DNA of 5,619 nucleotides from Candidatus Hecatellales archaeon B24 (GTDB taxonomy: Archaea; Thermoproteota; Bathyarchaeia; Hecatellales; Hecatellaceae): contig LUCC01000071.1 of NCBI GenBank assembly GCA_001593855.1, forward strand, positions 1-5,619, in the 5' to 3' direction. The first letter of the stretch is position 1; each line of letters opens with the position of its first letter. The notes under the pieces were generated by a model. That model saw only the letters and a list, made by a program, of their open reading frames with translations. It ran no database searches and was not told the origin of the DNA. The translations under genes and the position numbers were made by a program. Below, in pieces: positions 5,021 through 5,619 of this stretch.

Positions 5021-5619
5021 ATGGAAGCCTTCGACCTGCTGGTTGTTGGAGGAGGAATTGGAGGAGCATGGACAGCCTTAACCTTCAAGCAGCATTCCAA
5101 GGAGGGAAAGGTGGCAGTGGTCTCCGACGAGGAAGCACCCTACAAGAGGGCTGCCCTAGTGAAACTTCTCAAAAACCCGAAAGGAAAACTTGAAGTTTTC
5201 AGAGATAAACTGGAACAGGCTGGAATAAGATATTTCAGGGGGAAGGCCGTGGAGGTAGACCCCTCAGGTGAAGCCCTCCTCGAGCTGAACGGGGAGAAAC
5301 GTAGGGTAGGCTTCAGGAAGCTTGTGGTGGCTACTGGGGGGAAGCCTGGGCTGCTGTCCATTTCGGGGCTGAACTTGAAGGGTGTTTTCACCTTCAGATT
5401 TCGCAGAGACGCCCTTGCTCTCGCGTGGTATGTCAGGCCTGGGATGAAAGCTTACGTGGTTGGAGGGGGGCTTATAGGGCTTGAGGTGGCTGAAGCCCTC
5501 CTGAAAAGGGGGGTGAAAGTACATATAGTTAAGAGGGTGCCCGGCGTCCTAGTGGGCATCTTGGAGAGAGATTTGTCGCTTATGGCTGCTGAAATGTTTG
5601 AGCGGAGGGGGATAAGCGT
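5021..5619 (+). CDS. FAD-dependent pyridine-nucleotide oxidoreductase (C-terminus outside window), possible AOR flavoprotein subunit
   Basis: The visible 199 residues show two Rossmann folds of the pyridine nucleotide-disulfide oxidoreductase family. An FAD-binding GGGIGG at 10-15 has an acidic residue after the second strand (Asp36). ATGG (104-107) is the usual FAD-contact motif, and VGGGLIGLEVAEAL (147-160) is the NAD(P)-binding fold. APYKRAAL (39-46) matches the PYxRxxL segment of ferredoxin/rubredoxin reductases and NADH oxidases. There is no cysteine in the visible part, so the redox Cys of CoA-disulfide reductases and NADH oxidases is absent. The strand after the second fold ends in IVKR rather than an acidic residue, which favours NADP(H). 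The ATG at 5021 directly precedes the FAD motif; AAAGGT abuts it and GGGG lies 9 nt upstream, so the ribosome binding site is weak. The gene diverges from the AOR operon and could encode an AorC-like NAD(P)H subunit (inference). Confidence 0.85.
   Translation, partial: MEAFDLLVVGGGIGGAWTALTFKQHSKEGKVAVVSDEEAPYKRAALVKLLKNPKGKLEVFRDKLEQAGIRYFRGKAVEVDPSGEALLELNGEKRRVGFRKLVVATGGKPGLLSISGLNLKGVFTFRFRRDALALAWYVRPGMKAYVVGGGLIGLEVAEALLKRGVKVHIVKRVPGVLVGILERDLSLMAAEMFERRGIS

Noticed and set aside
4495..5081. Several plus-strand open frames across the polyferredoxin gene and into the divergent gap
   Set aside because: They are antisense to a 16-cysteine ferredoxin frame; the rightmost also overlaps the start of the flavoprotein in another frame.
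1..5619. CRISPR array, tRNA/rRNA gene, insertion sequence or long repeat
   Set aside because: No regularly spaced repeats, tRNA-like cloverleaf, transposase motif or terminal inverted repeats were seen on reading both strands.

Overview
The window looks like a piece of an archaeal genome, probably from an anaerobe and perhaps a thermophile (inference). The reasons are a tungsten-type aldehyde:ferredoxin oxidoreductase with a polyferredoxin partner, A/T-rich TATA-like boxes in the one promoter-sized gap, strong GGAGG/GAGGTG-type ribosome binding sites, and frequent TTG and GTG starts. I cannot name the lineage, and an anaerobic bacterium is not excluded.

Layout. Four genes read leftward on the minus strand from about 4913 to the left edge: (1) a four-cluster [4Fe-4S] polyferredoxin subunit (4431-4913); (2) an aldehyde:ferredoxin oxidoreductase (AOR) large subunit (2436-4417), broken by a one-base frameshift near 3208; (3) an aldehyde dehydrogenase of the methylmalonate-semialdehyde-dehydrogenase type (890-2369), broken by a frameshift near 1662 that looks like loss of one copy of a 5-bp direct repeat; (4) a ferredoxin-domain protein resembling 6-hydroxynicotinate reductase (1-864), which runs off the left edge. 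Gaps are 13 nt, 66 nt and 25 nt, so this is probably one transcription unit, with a possible internal boundary in the 66-nt A/T-rich gap. On the plus strand, reading away from the operon, an FAD/NAD(P)-dependent oxidoreductase begins at 5021 and runs off the right edge. The 107-bp divergent gap (4914-5020) carries two TATA-like boxes, each about 40 nt from its start codon. No RNA genes, CRISPR arrays, insertion sequences or long repeats were seen, and no gene-free stretch exceeds 300 bases.

How the genes may work together. AOR interconverts aldehydes and carboxylates with ferredoxin-level electrons and would pass them through the polyferredoxin. The divergent flavoprotein fits the role of a third, NAD(P)H-linked subunit, as in the known AorABC enzyme of Aromatoleum. 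The aldehyde dehydrogenase is of the type that makes acyl-CoA from 2-formyl-carboxylates, and the 6-hydroxynicotinate-reductase-like protein would consume low-potential electrons. Together these suggest an aldehyde/ferredoxin/NADP redox module, possibly serving ring or heterocycle breakdown through a semialdehyde (inference).

The two frameshifts lie in adjacent genes that are otherwise intact. They are either assembly or sequencing errors or very recent mutations, and this needs to be settled before the operon is treated as functional.
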